From positions 38,995 through 102,994 of the forward strand of contig CAJNOI010000255.1 of assembly GCA_905250115.1 (NCBI GenBank): DNA of 64,000 nucleotides. Reading direction: 5' to 3'. Under the pieces are notes generated by a model. The model was not told the DNA's origin and did not search any database. It saw only the letters and a list, made by a program, of their open reading frames with translations. Source of the stretch: Adineta steineri (Eukaryota > Rotifera > Eurotatoria > Adinetida > Adinetidae). Below, piece by piece: positions 35,903 through 48,316 of the stretch. The position numbers were made by a program, and so were the translations under genes. Within the stretch, counting starts at the first letter, position 1. Every line of letters begins with the position of its first letter.

Positions 35903-38900
35903 TTAATCACTATCATCTGATTGTGAATTATTTTCTGTTTCACTTTGTGACATTATTTGTTCTTTCATATCGATTTCAATTGGTGCAAATTCTTTTTTTT
36001 CTTCTTCTTTAAATGCATATTCGATGTCAGTTGTATAAGTAAATTGACTTTTAGGACGTATCCATTTTTCAGGTGTTTCTTCAGCACTTGGTACAGCAAC
36101 TGAACGAATCTATAAATAAAAAATCTTAAAGAATTATAAATAGTAAATACAAAATTAATTTACCTGACAATGTGAAACAAATGCTTGTGACATAGAATAT
36201 TCAACATCAGCAATTGGTTCATATTTTTCAGGTACTGGATCATGAGATGGTATTGAAAATTTACATTCAAATAGATGAGTTTTATAAGCGCCTTGATCTC
36301 GTTTTGGTAATTGATCAACACGCCAAACAATTGCACGAAAAGCTTGTTCATATTTAGCTATACCAGCTGATGCAGCCATAAAAGGTGTAGCGCCATCATT
36401 ACGATGAATCATCAAACGATCAAGACCCTAAAAATTCCAAAGGAAAAATTTTATAAAGAATATTTTTCATACAATTACCTTTATTTTTCCTGCTTTACGA
36501 CGAACACTATGTATAGCTCCATAACGAAAACGTTTTTCAACTCGAAACATATAAACCCATGGATCAGGTATTGGAAAACGTATTTGAATATTTTCACATG
36601 GACATTGTTCATCACTATTATCATCTCGTATATTTGCTGTTTTATCATTAGTTGCCATTGATGATGCTTTTGATAAAATACTTATATTAAATGCATTTGA
36701 TACAGTTATTTCAATTCGTATATTTATTTGACGATTAATAACCGACATAAAACAATAAACCTATTTTAGAAGAAAAAAATTTATTTATGAATAGAAGATC
36801 TTTTTTTCTGTTTTTACTTTTAATGGCAATTCAATATTTTGTTTAGGTCTTGTACGAAAACGCATTATTTCAATTTTTTGACTATCAGGTGGTATTAATT
36901 TAAGTAAATGCGTACTTTCATATTCATTTGAATCAATAATTGATGCTAATTCAACTTGTTCAGGTTTAATCCAATATTCTTGTAATGTTTTATTAATAAT
37001 TATTTCATTACGTTTATTAACTTCTTTACCATGACGAAACCAATCATTCATACCAATTTCAACAATTGGTTCTGTACCATTTAAAAATGCTAATAGAAAT
37101 AAACGTGTGCGTGATTTTTGTTTACATATATGATGATATTTATCAATATGTGCATAATATTCATCTAAAATCTTGACAGTTATTTCTTCTTTTAAATGTT
37201 TTTGTAATCGACTACGTGTAACAGGCATTGTCCAAAATAAATCATCTAATATAATTGAAAATTGTTTTAAATAAATATAATTTAATTGACCAAATTTAAC
37301 AACTTCTTGTTGAACACAGTTTGCATGATCTAATAAAACTTGTTGAGTTTTATTTGGTCGAGTAAATTTTCGTAATAATTTTTCTGGTAATGTTACTAAA
37401 CGATCAATTCGAACTTGTGGAATTTCACGATAATTCGCTTCATAAATTTTAAATGTATGAATTTTTGAATATTGATCATATTGTTGAAGATTAAATTTTG
37501 TACATTGATACCATGTTTGAAATTCAATTTCAGCAAATGATTGTTCAATTGTTTGTGGAAGATAAAAACGTAATTTTTTTTCATCAAAAAATATTCGAAC
37601 AAAACATTCTTGCCAAGTACCTAAAAATGAAATATTTTATTAAAGATTATAATTTCTACTATAAAACATATTTCTTACGTGTTTCACTAAATCTTTGAAA
37701 AGTACTTTTATATAAATCTTTTTGTCTTAATGGTAGACGAATTTGTAATGACCATCCATTAAGTTGCTGTAATTGTAGTTCATTTATATCATTATGATAG
37801 GCTTCTAATGGTGCACTATCATCATAATCTGGTTCATGTAAATAATAATCTAATGGTGGTGATTGAACTTTTTCTTGCTAGAATTAAAATAAATAATGAA
37901 TAAAGAAAGTTTGTTTTTTTCTTGTGTAAATATTACCAATAGATTTGTAGTACATACAAGACAACAATATATATACATGTACGAACATTAAGCATACCCG
38001 TTCTTGTACTTTTGTTTCTTCATCCCAATCTGTAATTAGATTTTGTCCATATTGTTCATCGGTTTTATTTTTAGTAGTTTTTGTTCGAAACATAGCAAGT
38101 GGATCATCTTGATCGGAATCTGAAGATGATGAACTAGCATCTTTATTACTTTTTTGATAATTTTTTGATGATGATGGTGATGGTGGTGGAGGTAATAATG
38201 GTAGAGGTATATTTGTATCAGAATTTAATACATTATGTTTTTTTTCGCCAATTTTAAAAACCATTTTTTTTTCATCATCTGAATCATCATCAGATTGATT
38301 TTGATTTTCTTTATTAAAATATCCTTGTGGAACAATATTACTATCATTATGTCCAATTTTTGGTTCATGTATACGAATTGATGGTATTTCTTCAACCGAT
38401 GGACGAGAAATGGCTTGTTTAGAAAAACCATCTGATGACGATGACAGATTATTTTCTTGATCAGTTACTTCTGAAAGAAAAAAATTATAAATAAAAAAAA
38501 AATTGATTAGACATACGTTGTGTTGGTAATTGTGGATAAATATTTCCAAAATCTTCAGTAACTTTATTTTGTTTTGAATCAATACCACTTATCGAATCTG
38601 CAGTTTGTGTTAACCAACCAAGAAATTGATCATCATATGTACCAGTTGATACTGGTTCTTGTGTAGTATTTATTTCATTTGAAGATGTTAATTGAGCTGA
38701 TGAAGATGTTGTAGTTGATTCGATTTTTGATATATCAGTTAAACTATTAACATTTTCGGTTTTCGTTGATATTGATGTATCTGTTGGATTAAAATCAAGA
38801 AAATCATAAGATAATTGGTTGGAATTTGTTGTTGTTGTTGTTGTTGACACTTGATTTGAATCAGTATTAACATCAAATAAAAAATCCATTGGAGAAGATT

Positions 38901-39306
38901 GAAATATTGTTCCATTTGATTGATCAGTATTTGATATTGTGGAAATATCAAATGGATTGAAATTATTCGTACTATTTGATTCTGTTATAAATGATTTATC
39001 TTGAAAATCATCTACTTGATCTAAATTAGCTTCATCCATTGAATGTTGATAAGCCAGCCAATTTGATGATGATAATGCTTCTTTGCCACTTCGAGGTCGA
39101 ACAGATTTATCATTATTTGTACTAATAAGAAATGGATTATCATCAAATTTTTCTGATGATTCCGATAATTTCATAGTATTTAATGATATTCCAAAAGGAT
39201 CTGTTGTTGATGTTGACGAGGGTAAATCATCGAATGGATTGTTACTCTCCATTTTTTTTGTATTGTTTTCATCGACACTAAATACGTTAGCAAATGTGTT
39301 AAACAT
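35903..39306 (-). CDS. Stonin (StonedB/UNC-41 family) endocytic adaptor
   Basis: Seven exons (38517-39306, 37998-38470, 37679-37877, 36818-37620, 36479-36760, 36164-36427, 35903-36109) join in phase to give 1,005 residues. The N-terminal half is disordered and carries NPF motifs (SNNPFDDL, NFNPFDI) for EH-domain binding, DPF (TDPFGIS) and polyPro. The stonin homology domain follows, then the µ-homology domain from about residue 500, with LLAFLNGTEPIVEIGMNDW and RFRTRPKQNIELPLK. The conserved block CENIQIRFPIPDPWVYMFRV, then EKRFRYGAIHSVRRKAGKIK, is diagnostic. The role is sorting synaptotagmin into clathrin-coated vesicles. The acidic tail (SETENNSQSDDSD) is unusual. It lies 267 bp from the STAG start, in tandem. 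Confidence 0.9.
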
Positions 39307-40488
39307 ATTACTTAATTAACACGTTATATTTTCTTGAATATAATATCATTCTACAAAGAAATCTAAGAAATTAATTGATTTATAACTATCTTAAATATTT
39401 TTGTTACAATTATGGAAATATGACGAAGAACTTTATGGAAAAGTTATAATAAAAGCGACAATGTCAACGCCTCTGCACCTTTTTCTTTCATTCTTTCTCC
39501 GCTTCTTTCATTTTGCTCTGCTAAGCAAACAAATAATAATAGAAAGAAGAAGAAGAAGAAGAAAAAAAAAATGGCAAAAAACCTACACTCATCATTAATA
39601 GTCACAGAAAAAAACTGACAAACAAAAATATGATATATAATTGGTTGTAAATATTGTTCAAGTATATTATAATTCCTAAGATACCACTGCAGCATTATTA
39701 AAGAATGGTGATCAATTTAAAAATTTCATTTTTCAAGTTAATCAAAAATATATATGATAGATGTCATTAGTTTACACACTGTATTTATTATAATATATAG
39801 CGCGTTCTTAGAACCTTGAAAAATCTTAACCATGACAGTATAAATGATGTTAATTATTAATTTTTTCTTATTGTTCATATTATAACGACAAAGATCATCG
39901 ACGGAAACATAATGTCTACGTCAATTTACGCTTGGTTATACTTTTATAGTTAATATTTCGAGAATATAATAAGAAAAACTAAACTATTAGTATTTTTAGC
40001 TACTCAAGTTTAATAGAAAATCTTATTAAAAAACATGCAAAGAAAGATGTAAGCAATAGTCGTGATTAAAGACGTCGAATTCCATTAGGAATAGAAAAAA
40101 ACAGGCATTTTCTTTAATAGAAAAAGTGCGACATATATTTTAATTTACTTTTCTTATAACAGATAAAAAAGAGTTTCCATGCGTAGATTAATACATTTAT
40201 AATCGTGTTAGGAAATGTCGATTCCTTTACTCTCCTATATATATATATCATCATAAATTAATTAATATACACAATTATCACTAGAGATATGAAAAACTAG
40301 ATGTTAATTATAAAATGATATTATTTTTCTTTTGACTAAATTATAATATATATCGATTCAGATAAGTTTTTATTTAAATTTATTTGAACATGTATAACAA
40401 GTAAAAGAAAAAACACGTGTTCAAATGGACAAATTAATAAACTCGAAAATATTTTGTATTTGTTTCAGAATAGATATATATATATATA
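39307..40488. other. Intergenic spacer, no gene seen
   Basis: AT-rich spacer between the stonin start and the CNG channel stop. A GAAGAA tract lies at about 39541-39570. The stonin promoter should be within the first few hundred bases. Confidence 0.5.
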
Positions 40489-43400
40489 TTATTCCTCTTC
40501 AAACCATATTCGATTACGATGAAGTAAAGTTTTCTAAAAGAAATTTGGTTTCTGTATGTTTTTTTTTGAAATTAAAATAATTCTAATAAAAACCTGTAAT
40601 TTTTGTAATTTTTGTTCTAATAATTTAATTCGTAAATCTTTACGTTGATTTTCATCTTGTAATTCAGCTACTTGATCGTGATATCTTTTTTCTATCATAT
40701 TCTTCAATGAAAAAAAACAAAAATCTTGAAAATATAAAACAAAAATATGGTTGAAGTATTACCAATTTGCTATTAACAAGTAATTGAATACTATTCATCA
40801 AATCTGTTGAATATAAATGTGATGAAGGCATTAAAAATGAGTTTTCTGGAGTTGGACATGGATTACAAAGAAGTTTTTCTTTATTATCACAGTTTAGATT
40901 ATTTATACTTGTGTTTGAATATTTCGATTTTAGTCTAATAAGCAAAAATGAGAAAAACAAAAATTTAATAATTTTATCATTTTTACCTTGTTCGATCCGT
41001 TATAGTTGTCTTTCGATTAATTTGAGTTAATGGTGCTGATTCCGATACTTCTTTCTTATCTTTATCATCATTCTCTTTCAGTGAATTTCTATTAAAACAA
41101 ATAATTAAATATTCATAGGATTAAAACTAAAACAACGAACTTTTTTATTATAACAGGCATTGTTGTTTCTGCTGTTGTTATTGGATTATGTGTTAAACAT
41201 GATGCAATCGATGTTAATGTATTAACAGCACCCTTCATTTTTTCTGCTGCTGCTGCTTCTTTTTTTGCTCGTTCAACATCAAGTCTATTTTGTGCATATT
41301 CATATAATTTACGTTCAGCTTCAGGATAATCACGACAACCTTCTAATACATCTTCTTTTGATAAAGAAAATAATTCGGAATATCCAACACTTCGTACATC
41401 AGCTGTTCGTCGATTAGCACCATCAATATTTAATATACCAATTTCACCAAAAAAATCTCCCGCACCCATACGTGTTAATACATCATTTTTTTCACTAAAT
41501 ATTTATTATTAAATTAGTATATTATCTATACATGTAATTCATTCTTACTTGACTACTTCAAGAACGCCATCGGCTATAATAAACATTTCACGCGCTACTT
41601 CACCTTTACGACAAATTATATCACCCGGTGTAAAAATATAAGCACGCATTTTAAGAACAAGATCATGTAGAAATTCAGGTTGACATTCTTGAAATATAGT
41701 TACCTTTTTTAAGGTTCCTAAATTAACATGTAGCGCTAATTCAGTTTTAAGTTTATCAGGTAAAAGTTTGATTGAATGAACATCACCAGCACCCGACATT
41801 CGGCCACGTGACCATGAATAATCATACCAACGTTGAACACGTCGTTGCATTTCAGGTGGAACATTATGTGTACGCATATATTGTTTTGCACTATCCTATA
41901 TATAATCATATTTATAACTCATTATCTATCTATATGATTCAAACCAATAAACGTTCGAATTCTAAACGACTAGCATTTCGATTTGCAATAACATTACCAA
42001 CTTGTCCTAATACAAAAAAACAAAAATATACACCGTGCCGCTTTTTTTTTTAAATTTTAGTATTTGAAATTTACCTAGAATGGATGAGAAAACAAATATT
42101 CCAACCATATAACTGGTAATAGCAAAAACAGCCCTCAAAAAGAAATAGACAATGCGATGTGTATCTGATTATATTCTTCTTCAAAAAATTTAAATTTTTT
42201 TATTTTATTTGAAAATAAATCTTTCTAAATATATAAGCATTCTAATGATTTTTATTACTGCTTACCCACAATGATAGCTATGACAAAAACGGAGAACAAA
42301 TGAACGCTTATTAGAAAAGCGTAACTAAAAATTGATCTCAAAGCATTGATTAGAATATAAAAAATGAATATAAACATACCGTTTGTTCGTAAAATTTTTG
42401 AGCCATCTAGCTTTCAAGAAAAAAAATAGAACAAGAAAAAAAAGAGTAACAAACTGATTAATTTTTTTTTCTTCTAATTAACTCTTTATTCATATCTACT
42501 AATCGATATAGAGAAATCAAAAAATAAAATAAAATCTACTCACTGCCAATTAGTTTCTGGTGGTGGTAAATCTCCTATGGTTGTTAATGTTAATGTTGAC
42601 CAATAAAGACAACGAAGATACATTTTAGCTAATTGAGAAAAATTTCCTACAGGTTTTGGATATGACCAATATCCAACAAAACCTTCAGCTTTTGAAACCA
42701 TAAAATAAAACGAGGCTAACCAATGTCCCAATAATAAAAGTATATGAAATAGATTTAGAACACGATATGTATTTGGATAAACAGTACGTGATTCTTGCAA
42801 ATAATATAACTGAAATGTTCGATATACTTTTAGAAAACGAGGAAATCGAAGAATTGGAATTGAACCAAATTTTATTTGTAATAAATCTAACGGTGTTAAT
42901 GCTATCATATCAAAAATAAAACGAGATGAACGAATATAATTTAATGCTAATTTATAGTGATTATAAACAAGTAATCCTAAAAAAATATGATAAACATATT
43001 AAATATAAAAAAACGTATCTAATTTATTCAACCTTGCTGTAAATAACCGGTTCGAAATTGAATAGCAACATCGAGAAAATAAATTGTATCAGCTGAAGAA
43101 TCAATTATTTTCCATATATGTACATAATCTCTTTGTAATGGTTCAAATGCTTGACGTGCAATTGGAAACCAAAGATTATATAATACAAATATATTTAATA
43201 TAATTAACCAATAAAATAAAAATGATTCATCTGGTGATATAACAAGATAGTTAAAAAAATGTAAGAGTCGACGAACCACTGAATAACGAGATTTAATTGG
43301 TGCATCTTTTTCAATATTTAATCGACGATTTCGCTTTGATTGTGCTTGAAGAATAAAAAGTAAGGAATATATTTTTGTATATATATAATAAAAAACAAAT

Positions 43401-44157
43401 ATATTATTTTAGAAAAAAAAGAGTATACCCATCGATCCTAATCCTCGATAACCATAACGATTCGAAAATTTTTGTAAAAATGAATCTTCTCGTTTTAAAG
43501 AACTTTTGCTTCTTTGGATTTTTATTGTTGGATTTGAATGAGAATTCTGTTAAAAGAAAAATATATATTAAAAAAAACATATACTAACCGATAAATGGTC
43601 TAAAATAAGCAATTAAAGGATCTTCACCATACACCTGATTTCGACTCATTGGTAATAACCTTTTTTTAACCAATTAATCAAGTTGGTAAGTATTCGTTGA
43701 TTTGTTACCGAACTCGCTCTATCTGTTCATCGCACTTAATTATAAGAAAAGCAATGGAACTAATGTCATGATGTGAAGAGAAAAAAATAGAAAAGAAAAA
43801 CAATAGTTCTTTCTTTTTCTATCAATCTTATTCTTTCCTCAATTCTTCGGACTTAATTGTCGACATAACATCCATTTATTTACGAATAAATGACTTATGT
43901 ATCCGCCGTAGTTCGGAGAATAAATGTAATTATTTAATACTCACATCATCGACAGATGATGATGTTGATGATAATGGATTGGTAGCAGTAACTGATTTAT
44001 CAACATTAGAGCTTTTACACAGGTATTCACTTGGACCTGATGAATCATTTGAAATAGATAATTGTTGTGTAGATTGATCTTGTTGATTAGATGTTGAACT
44101 ACCACCTCCTCTATGAAGCAAATCATTTAATACAGGTGTAAGAGCAGCCAATGGCAT
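40489..44157 (-). CDS. Cyclic-nucleotide-gated cation channel, CNGA-like
   Basis: About 774 residues from exons 43945-44157, 43429-43546, 43033-43344, 42544-42976, one S6 exon (42075-42133 or 42266-42324), 41945-42006, 41549-41895, 41141-41494, 40987-41088, 40763-40934, 40594-40701 and 40489-40533. Phases agree throughout. Segments S1-S5 start near residue 128; S4 is Arg/Lys-poor as in CNG channels ([17 protein letters not shown]). The pore is [14 protein letters not shown]; an acidic residue in TIGD/TIGE is typical of A-type subunits. The C-linker has [14 protein letters not shown]. The cyclic-nucleotide site has FFGEIGIL and NRRTADV, with the phosphate-binding Arg present. The C-terminal heptad helix ([20 protein letters not shown]) matches the CLZ assembly domain. 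A possible extra 5' exon at 43589-43634 does not fit the phase and was left out. Confidence 0.9.
42075..42133 (-). other. CNG channel S6 exon, version 1 (conserved form)
   Basis: 59 nt, entered in phase 2 and left in phase 1. It encodes [20 protein letters not shown], completing the last pore codon of the upstream exon and leading into [11 protein letters not shown]. The acceptor follows a pyrimidine tract (TCTATTTCTTTTTGAG). This version matches the S6 sequence expected for the channel family. Confidence 0.8.
42266..42324 (-). other. CNG channel S6 exon, version 2 (divergent alternative)
   Basis: 59 nt, with the same entry and exit phases as version 1. It encodes [20 protein letters not shown], another full hydrophobic helix that aligns without gaps with version 1. 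It has its own acceptor (CAATTTTTAG) and a good donor (GTAAGC). Including both exons would break the frame, so they should be used one at a time. Confidence 0.65.
42380..42406 (-). other. Possible 27-nt cassette exon between CNG pore and S6
   Basis: It is flanked by an acceptor (CTTGAAAGCTAG) and a GTATGT donor. Entered in phase 2 it stays open and leaves in phase 2, so it could add nine residues ([13 protein letters not shown]) to the pore-S6 link. It could also be a chance pair of splice signals. Confidence 0.35.
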
Positions 44158-46539
44158 TTTCCTTCTGTTTATATCACATTACTGTTGTTAACTAAAATAA
44201 ACAAGATTTTCAAGAAACTAGATATATATATATGTCATTTTCTTCATGTTTTATACTTGAGGAAATAATGTCGTTCTATTCTTTTTATACCGGAAAATAT
44301 TAATTTTCTATTTTCTTCCTTTGTCGTCATCTTCTATTTTGTTTTATTTTTTTCTAAATAATATTAGATGAGTGACGGAAAAATTTGATTAGGGGTTGTT
44401 TCATTCAATTGTCTATATTATCCTCGAACTAAAAAACGGAAGAAGAGAATAGGAAGTCTTCTTTCACTTGCTTTTCCTTATCATATTAAGATCACACCAA
44501 GGACATATAAATAATTTCAACCATATTGAAGTCTATCAACCAATCTAATCGACAGAATTCTATTTTCATTATTAATTGTAACTATAAAAATCCGACTGAA
44601 TATATTGTATCTCTCTCATTTTCTCTCTTTCTCAACTACAAATCTTATCGTTTGAACTATATTCTATCTCGATTGATTATCTACTTTAATATTAATCTGA
44701 TTTTTTCTCTCACACATAATGTACTAATTTGATATTTATACATACAGACAATTTTCTCGAATGACATCATGATAATATATTTTTACATTTGCTTCTATTC
44801 TTGTATGTATGTTGATTACATGTAAATATGATAATAACAATAGTTCTATGACTTTACTGTTTAATATTGTTAGCAAACTAATCCTTATACAAACTAAATC
44901 AAATGAATGTCATTTCTTAATAGAAATACATCCAACATCTGACTTAAGAACTATTGTAATATCATCATTTGACACATGTTCAATTTCCTTCTTTCTCTCT
45001 TGAATAGATAATTATCCACAAGAATGAATATAGATTTTTTTATGAGTTTTTGTTGTCTGAAAATGTGCAAAACTGACGAGGAAGTAACAATAGCTCGAAA
45101 ACACTTCAGACAATGTGTCTTTCTTATCTAATGAAGAATATAAATTGAATAGAGAAAAAAGATTTGTTTTTTATTTGATCAAAAGTTATTGTGTATAGCA
45201 TTGTTGACAGGAAAAAAAGAAAATAAACTTGAAATAGAATATAATAGATTTAAAGTACGTGTCATGATTTCTTTGTATATATTTTTATTAAGTTAAATAA
45301 GTTTCTATTTGAACGTGTTACATTGAATTGTTTGAAAAGCAATATTTTTTTTATGATTACGATGATAGTAATGAACACCAACGAGAAAATGAATAAGAAA
45401 AACATTAACTTAATATATGTAATAAAAAATGCAACGTGTGTGTGTGTGTTTCAACTATACGATAAGAGAGAGAAAGAAGTTGAGACATACCATTTTTTTA
45501 AAGATGTTTAAAGATAATGATGTTATAAATCGTATGGATTTGTTGTTTTTTCTGTGTTACAACTGAACTATACGTACATTGTATTTTTCCTTACGAAAAG
45601 ACATGATGATTTAATAAAAATTCTGAGTAAAACAAGTTTTTAGTTTATCCTTTAAATTCTATATATAATACGGCTACATCAAAGATGTCTATTGCGCTGA
45701 TGAATTCACTCACCAGTGCCACTTATCGATTTTAAATATTTCTATAATAAAAAAAATCTTCTATGATTTAAATATAATCTTCAATAGTTGTCAATGGATA
45801 ATCATCATTTATTAATTCATATTGATGTACATAAATATTGTTAAAAGTAATATCGAGATTTTTATTTGAAGAGGCTGCTGACCTATAGGAAGCTTTATCC
45901 AAAGAATTTTTTCTAACTAATGCAAATCTTCAGACTCTTGAAGTAATCCTCATTTTCGTATACTTTATCGTTGAACTGCATCTTACTTATTCAAAATTTC
46001 ATTTCACGATAGTTATTCAAACAAAGTACTTTTTGAATATATTTAGGACTATTTCAGATCGTTTGGCAACTTCGAGTAAGCTTTGTTCTATGGTTGTTAT
46101 TGAGATATATTTCAGAAAGTAGTATGTTCTTTGATGAATTTCTTTTTTGAAAAGTGATTACGTAAGTGATATCATTTTTTGATATATCTAAAAAAAACAA
46201 TCCTCCTATCTTATTTCATTAAAGGAAATTGCTTTTACGAAAAGAGAAAGAGAGAATAGCATAGATGATACGTTCATACTGGTATATACATAGAAAGAAA
46301 GATCGATTAACAGTTCATATACCAAATATAGGGATAAGAAATGTGTTTATACGAATCAATAAAACTAAATATTGATCTTCTTCTTACATTCACATTCAAC
46401 GGTTTAACTATGACCTCAGTAAATGCTGATTATCAACATCATAATTAATTCAAAAATATTTCATATACAAACTTCAGTTATTTCAGATTAGTAAGCCATT
46501 CTTTTTTTTAATTAATTTACTTTGGACACACTAAAAGTA
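44158..46539. other. Intergenic spacer
   Basis: AT-rich, with a (GT)n run at about 45437-45451 and an AT run near 46536-46553. One possible exon remnant is listed at 45768-45929. No other coding signal was seen. Confidence 0.45.
45768..45929 (-). pseudogene. Possible isolated C-terminal exon of unknown origin
   Basis: The minus strand reads RFALVRKNSLDKASYRSAAS, continues through NIYVHQYELINDDYPL and ends TTIEDYI then stop. The composition looks like the cytoplasmic tail of a receptor. No upstream exons were found, so it is a fragment or a chance frame. Confidence 0.3.
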
Positions 46540-47236
46540 TATATATATATATATGCATATTTTAGATTTTTATATAGCATTTGTTATATCAATCTTTATA
46601 TTAATAATTGAAAGGTTCATCCCAAAAAGGTTTTTTACTATTTGGAGTAAGTATAAATCGTTTTATTTCAAGAATCATGTTTTTTTTGCTATAGATTAAT
46701 AACATCGTTGACAACTCATATATAATGGAAACGATCAAAGAACTAAAGAACCCAACTTATTTAATAAAGATAATAAATATCTCAGTTCGATGATTCAAAA
46801 TGTCAAAAATTCGACACTGGAATCTGTTTTGGATGGAACCGAAAAGATTCATTCAACAGGAATACTACTTCCATGTAATCTTTCGAATACCACGGAACCG
46901 GCCGTTTCCGTGCCGGATCGTTCTACCTGGATTATTTAAGTTGGTTTAATAAAAATAAAACAAAATACTGGATTATCTCATTTTAAGTGAATCAAGAAAA
47001 GGATCATCTTCAAAAATAGATGTTACACTTGATCGTGAACAAGCTCTTGAAGTAGTCATAAACTATTTGAATGGTAAGTATTATTGATGCTAATTCACCT
47101 GTTAAAGATGTATTGTCATTTGTAGATTATCCCAGGACGATGTTTACTGACGCAGTGTTTATCATATCTAACTGGCGACAGTCTACTCCGTGATTTTCAA
47201 TCAAATGAATGGAATGTCATATTTCAGCCAATAGTT
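46540..47236 (+). pseudogene. Unrecognised multi-exon gene fragment, copy A
   Basis: ATG at 46725 opens METIKELKNPTYLIKIINIS. A later exon (about 46985-47072) reads SESRKGSSSKIDVTLDREQA, then LEVVINYLN before a GT donor. The next stretch is frame-shifted, reading QCLSYLTGDSLLRDFQSNEW in another frame. Copy B at 52290-52870 shares the whole layout, including untranslated and intron sequence. The family is unknown. This copy carries a GC-rich insertion in its first intron. Confidence 0.5.
46786..46937. repeat. GC-rich dispersed repeat inserted in an intron of copy A
   Basis: This block, ending with ACCGGCCGTTTCCGTGCCGG and a short tail, is missing from the matching intron of copy B (near 52515-52565). 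The matching flanks show it arrived after the copies split, or was lost from the other. It matches the last part of the repeat at 27641-27935. Confidence 0.6.
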
Positions 47237-47237
47237 A

Positions 47238-47753
47238 TTGGCGCAACTGATGAAGGGAAATAAGGTGCAAGAACCTACTCGTGTTATTTCCTGTTACAGA
47301 GCTATTACACACTCCGAGCTAAAATTGCATCAAAACAAAATCGCAGCCCAATGTTCTGTTGAAGTTCTCGATATTGTGTCGACAGCTTCGGATAAGAACC
47401 CTTCAGTCCAAACACGTACTTTTCAAGTACCTGTCGACATTCATGCTGTCGTAACTTTATCCACTCGCCAGTCCGAAGAAAGTTCACCAAAACAAAAAAG
47501 GACTGAAACGTGTCACTCCTGCGTTGAAACGAGCAAGGAAGAAAGTTTTGGAGCTACATCACCAAAAAACGACCCTAGCAAGTGCGACGCAAACCCACTT
47601 GCTACAAACAAACCCGAAACAACTATGCAAATTGGAACCACTAAGAAAGTAATACCTTTAACTTTCGAAAAAGATCTCAAGCAGGCGCGTAAGATAGGTT
47701 GCTTACCAAACATGATACAACCGTCCAGAAAAGTCACGGGTAAGCACATCTAA
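47238..47753 (+). mobile_element. Non-LTR retrotransposon fragment (coding region upstream of the RT)
   Basis: A 171-codon open frame. Its VPVDIHAVVTLSTRQSEESS stretch matches VSVDIHAVVTVPTHQPDKSS read on the minus strand near 51500-51570, just upstream of a recognisable reverse transcriptase. Both therefore derive from one retrotransposon family, in opposite orientations. No RT follows here. Confidence 0.5.
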
Positions 47754-47810
47754 CCTATCGCATCAATAGTCAATAAACTCATTGAGCAAAAAATGAATTC
47801 AAGGAACGAT

Positions 47811-48027
47811 CACGGTACCGACCGTTTCCGTTCTGGAATGTTTGACCTGAGATTGTACATCATCAATTACATGGCCAAAATCAACATTTGAACAAATATC
47901 AGAAGTAACTTCAGAATTTTTCTTTTTTTCAATCATTGAATTTTTCGCTGTATTCTATTTTAGATTTCATTTTTATTAGTATTTTTGGCAGTGGACAACA
48001 AATATTTCTATGAAAAAATGTACAATA
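47811..48027 (+). repeat. ~210-bp dispersed repeat, copy 1 (continues into coding-like exon)
   Basis: It begins near the GTACCGACCGTTTCCGTTCTGG core and runs through gtttgacctgag to tatttctatgaaaaaatg. Copies at 53195-53394 and 54335-54539 share it at roughly 85% identity by eye. Only this copy continues past the final aaaaaatg. Confidence 0.65.
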
Positions 48028-48316
48028 GTAATGAATACCTTTACAAAGATCTTGATGATAAATGATCATTATCTATTAATTATCAATTTGATGACTTTAC
48101 TTTCCATATTGGTAAGAAATTTATTTTACTACTTTTCTTATTTTGATGATTAGAAATGTATCTAAAGAAAGCATGCCATTTCATATGTTCAATATTTTAT
48201 CATTGCAGATAAAGTTGACCAAGTATTTGTTGGTCCTCATCCAGGTGATGATGTCAACACAAGTGTTGATACTCAAACTAATATTGCTAGTGATGTTTAT
48301 GAAGCAAGTCCTTAAG
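47990..48316 (+). pseudogene. Gene fragment (DNKYFYEKM...HPGDD exons), left arm
   Basis: It reads VDNKYFYEKMYNSNEYLYKD, then, after a stop and an intron with a cagat acceptor, VDQVFVGPHPGDDVNTSVDT and NIASDVYEAS. The inverted copy at 49851-50193 has the same exons and intron with fewer stops. No family was recognised. Confidence 0.5.

Noticed and set aside
42149..42182. Longer version of the S6 exon starting at an upstream AG (tcag, atacac)
   Set aside because: The stretch is open only in a phase that the pore exon does not supply. The AG at 42134-42135 gives the conserved protein.
43589..43634. Possible CNG exon reading [15 protein letters not shown]
   Set aside because: It has splice-like edges, but its length leaves the next exon out of frame. 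Joining exon 43945-44157 directly to 43429-43546 keeps the frame. It might be an alternative first exon with MSRNQ, but that also fails on phase.
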